64,000 nt of DNA, from positions 550,480 to 614,479 of the forward strand of contig UBMI01000009.1 of assembly GCA_900466475.1 (NCBI GenBank). Reading direction: 5' to 3'. This document shows, one piece after another, positions 63,454 through 64,000 of the stretch (position 1 is the first letter of the stretch; every line of letters starts with the position of its first letter). Made by a program: the position numbers and the translations under genes. The notes beneath the pieces were generated by a model, which was not told the origin of the DNA, ran no database searches, and saw nothing but the letters and a program-made list of their open reading frames with translations. The DNA comes from Hyphomicrobiales bacterium (GTDB lineage Bacteria; Pseudomonadota; Alphaproteobacteria; Rhizobiales; Rhizobiaceae).

Positions 63454-64000
63454 CTACTTAGAGATCAAGCAGCTTCCGCCGGCTGAGCGATACTGCTCGC
63501 AAAGAGCGGCGGCCTCGTCCTTCGAGCCGGCCGGGATGCGGACGCGGTAGAACGTGCCCTTGCCGGCGATATCCGCCTTGCGGATTTCGTAAGCGCGGCC
63601 ACTAAGCACGCCTGCGAACTTCTTCGACAGGCTGGCATAGGACTTCTTTGCTTCATCTTCTGACGGCAGCGATGCGATCTGGATGCCGTAGCCGCCGCTT
63701 GCAGCGGCCGGAGCCTGCTGTGCCGGCTGGGTAGTGGACGCTGCCGGTGCAGAAGCGACCTGCGTCGGTTTCTGCTGGGCCGTCGGGCGGACATTGCCGT
63801 TTTCGGTTACCGTGCCGACGACATTGACCGGCTGTTCGGCCGGGCGGGCCGTCGGGACAGGCGCCGTATCGGTCGTCGCAGCGGAGGCTGTATCGGTGAT
63901 CGGTGTGGTCTTGACTGCACGAACCGGCGGGTCGACCTGATTTGCGTTTGCGGCGTTCACCTCAGCCATCTTGGCGGTGGTCTGGGCCGGCTGGGCTGCA
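63454..64000 (-). CDS. SPOR-domain protein, 5' end missing
   Basis: The frame runs open to the right edge, so the N-terminal part (probably a membrane segment) lies outside. 182 codons are visible: Ala/Pro/Thr-rich linker, then a C-terminal SPOR domain of about 75 residues (GGYGIQIASLPSEDEAKKSY, RAYEIRKADIAGKGTFYRVR, AGSKDEAAALCEQYRSAG). SPOR domains bind denuded glycan strands at the division septum. It is the last gene of its transcript, ahead of nagZ. Confidence 0.9.
   Translation of the reverse strand, partial: AAQPAQTTAKMAEVNAANANQVDPPVRAVKTTPITDTASAATTDTAPVPTARPAEQPVNVVGTVTENGNVRPTAQQKPTQVASAPAASTTQPAQQAPAAASGGYGIQIASLPSEDEAKKSYASLSKKFAGVLSGRAYEIRKADIAGKGTFYRVRIPAGSKDEAAALCEQYRSAGGSCLISK

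Overview
This window is chromosomal, housekeeping-type DNA from an alphaproteobacterium, almost certainly Rhizobium or a close relative in the Rhizobiaceae (R. etli/leguminosarum-like). The evidence is the gene content and order (secDF with mitochondrial-type complex I assembly genes, nagZ-scpAB-tatABC-serS-surE-pcm, aroQ-accBC-aat near an NDUFA12 homologue), a class I PHB synthase, DUF1127 mini-proteins, CTTG..-N16-CTATAA type promoters and several copies of rhizobial intergenic palindromic repeats. There is no prophage, insertion sequence, plasmid module or CRISPR array.

Layout. 0-5 kb: start of an NDUFS4-like complex I subunit, tRNA-Pro, a DUF192 protein with a double cold-shock protein, a glyoxalase, an M15-type lipoprotein, then three tandem tRNA-Glu genes each with its own promoter. 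5-19 kb: TMEM43-like membrane protein, recJ, hom with a class I aminotransferase, a lipoprotein, phaC, a Tlde1/DUF2778 protein, a LysR regulator facing a haloacid-dehalogenase/class II aldolase pair, and another aminotransferase. 19-26 kb: DsbA-like protein, aroQ-accB-accC-aat operon, DUF2167, DUF2155, NDUFA12, two acetyltransferases. 26-36 kb: gatB, a divergent acetyltransferase/YjhX pair, a remnant resembling a band-7 protein C-terminus, gatA-gatC, a beta-lactamase-fold hydrolase, ruvX, a TetR regulator, map and radC. 36-44.6 kb: tyrosine phosphatase, sthA, an orphan B12-binding radical SAM protein, tig, tRNA-Leu, and a GDYXXLXY/DUF2157 membrane pair.

44.6-46.8 kb is a compact small-RNA and small-protein region. 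It holds a predicted sRNA whose three hairpin loops all carry TCCTCCC (anti-Shine-Dalgarno) motifs, two DUF1127 mini-protein genes (the first with a similar hairpin loop in its 3' UTR), and a two-gene unit behind a general-stress (EcfG-type) promoter match. This is the most interesting part of the window.

46.8-64 kb: trmFO; the yajC-secDF operon that also carries homologues of the mitochondrial complex I assembly factors NDUFAF3 and NDUFAF6; a DUF815 ATPase; an NlpD-type lipoprotein; pcm-surE-serS; tatC-tatB-tatA; scpB-scpA; nagZ; and the C-terminal part of a SPOR-domain protein running off the right edge. Together these serve protein export, envelope maintenance, chromosome segregation and respiratory-chain assembly.
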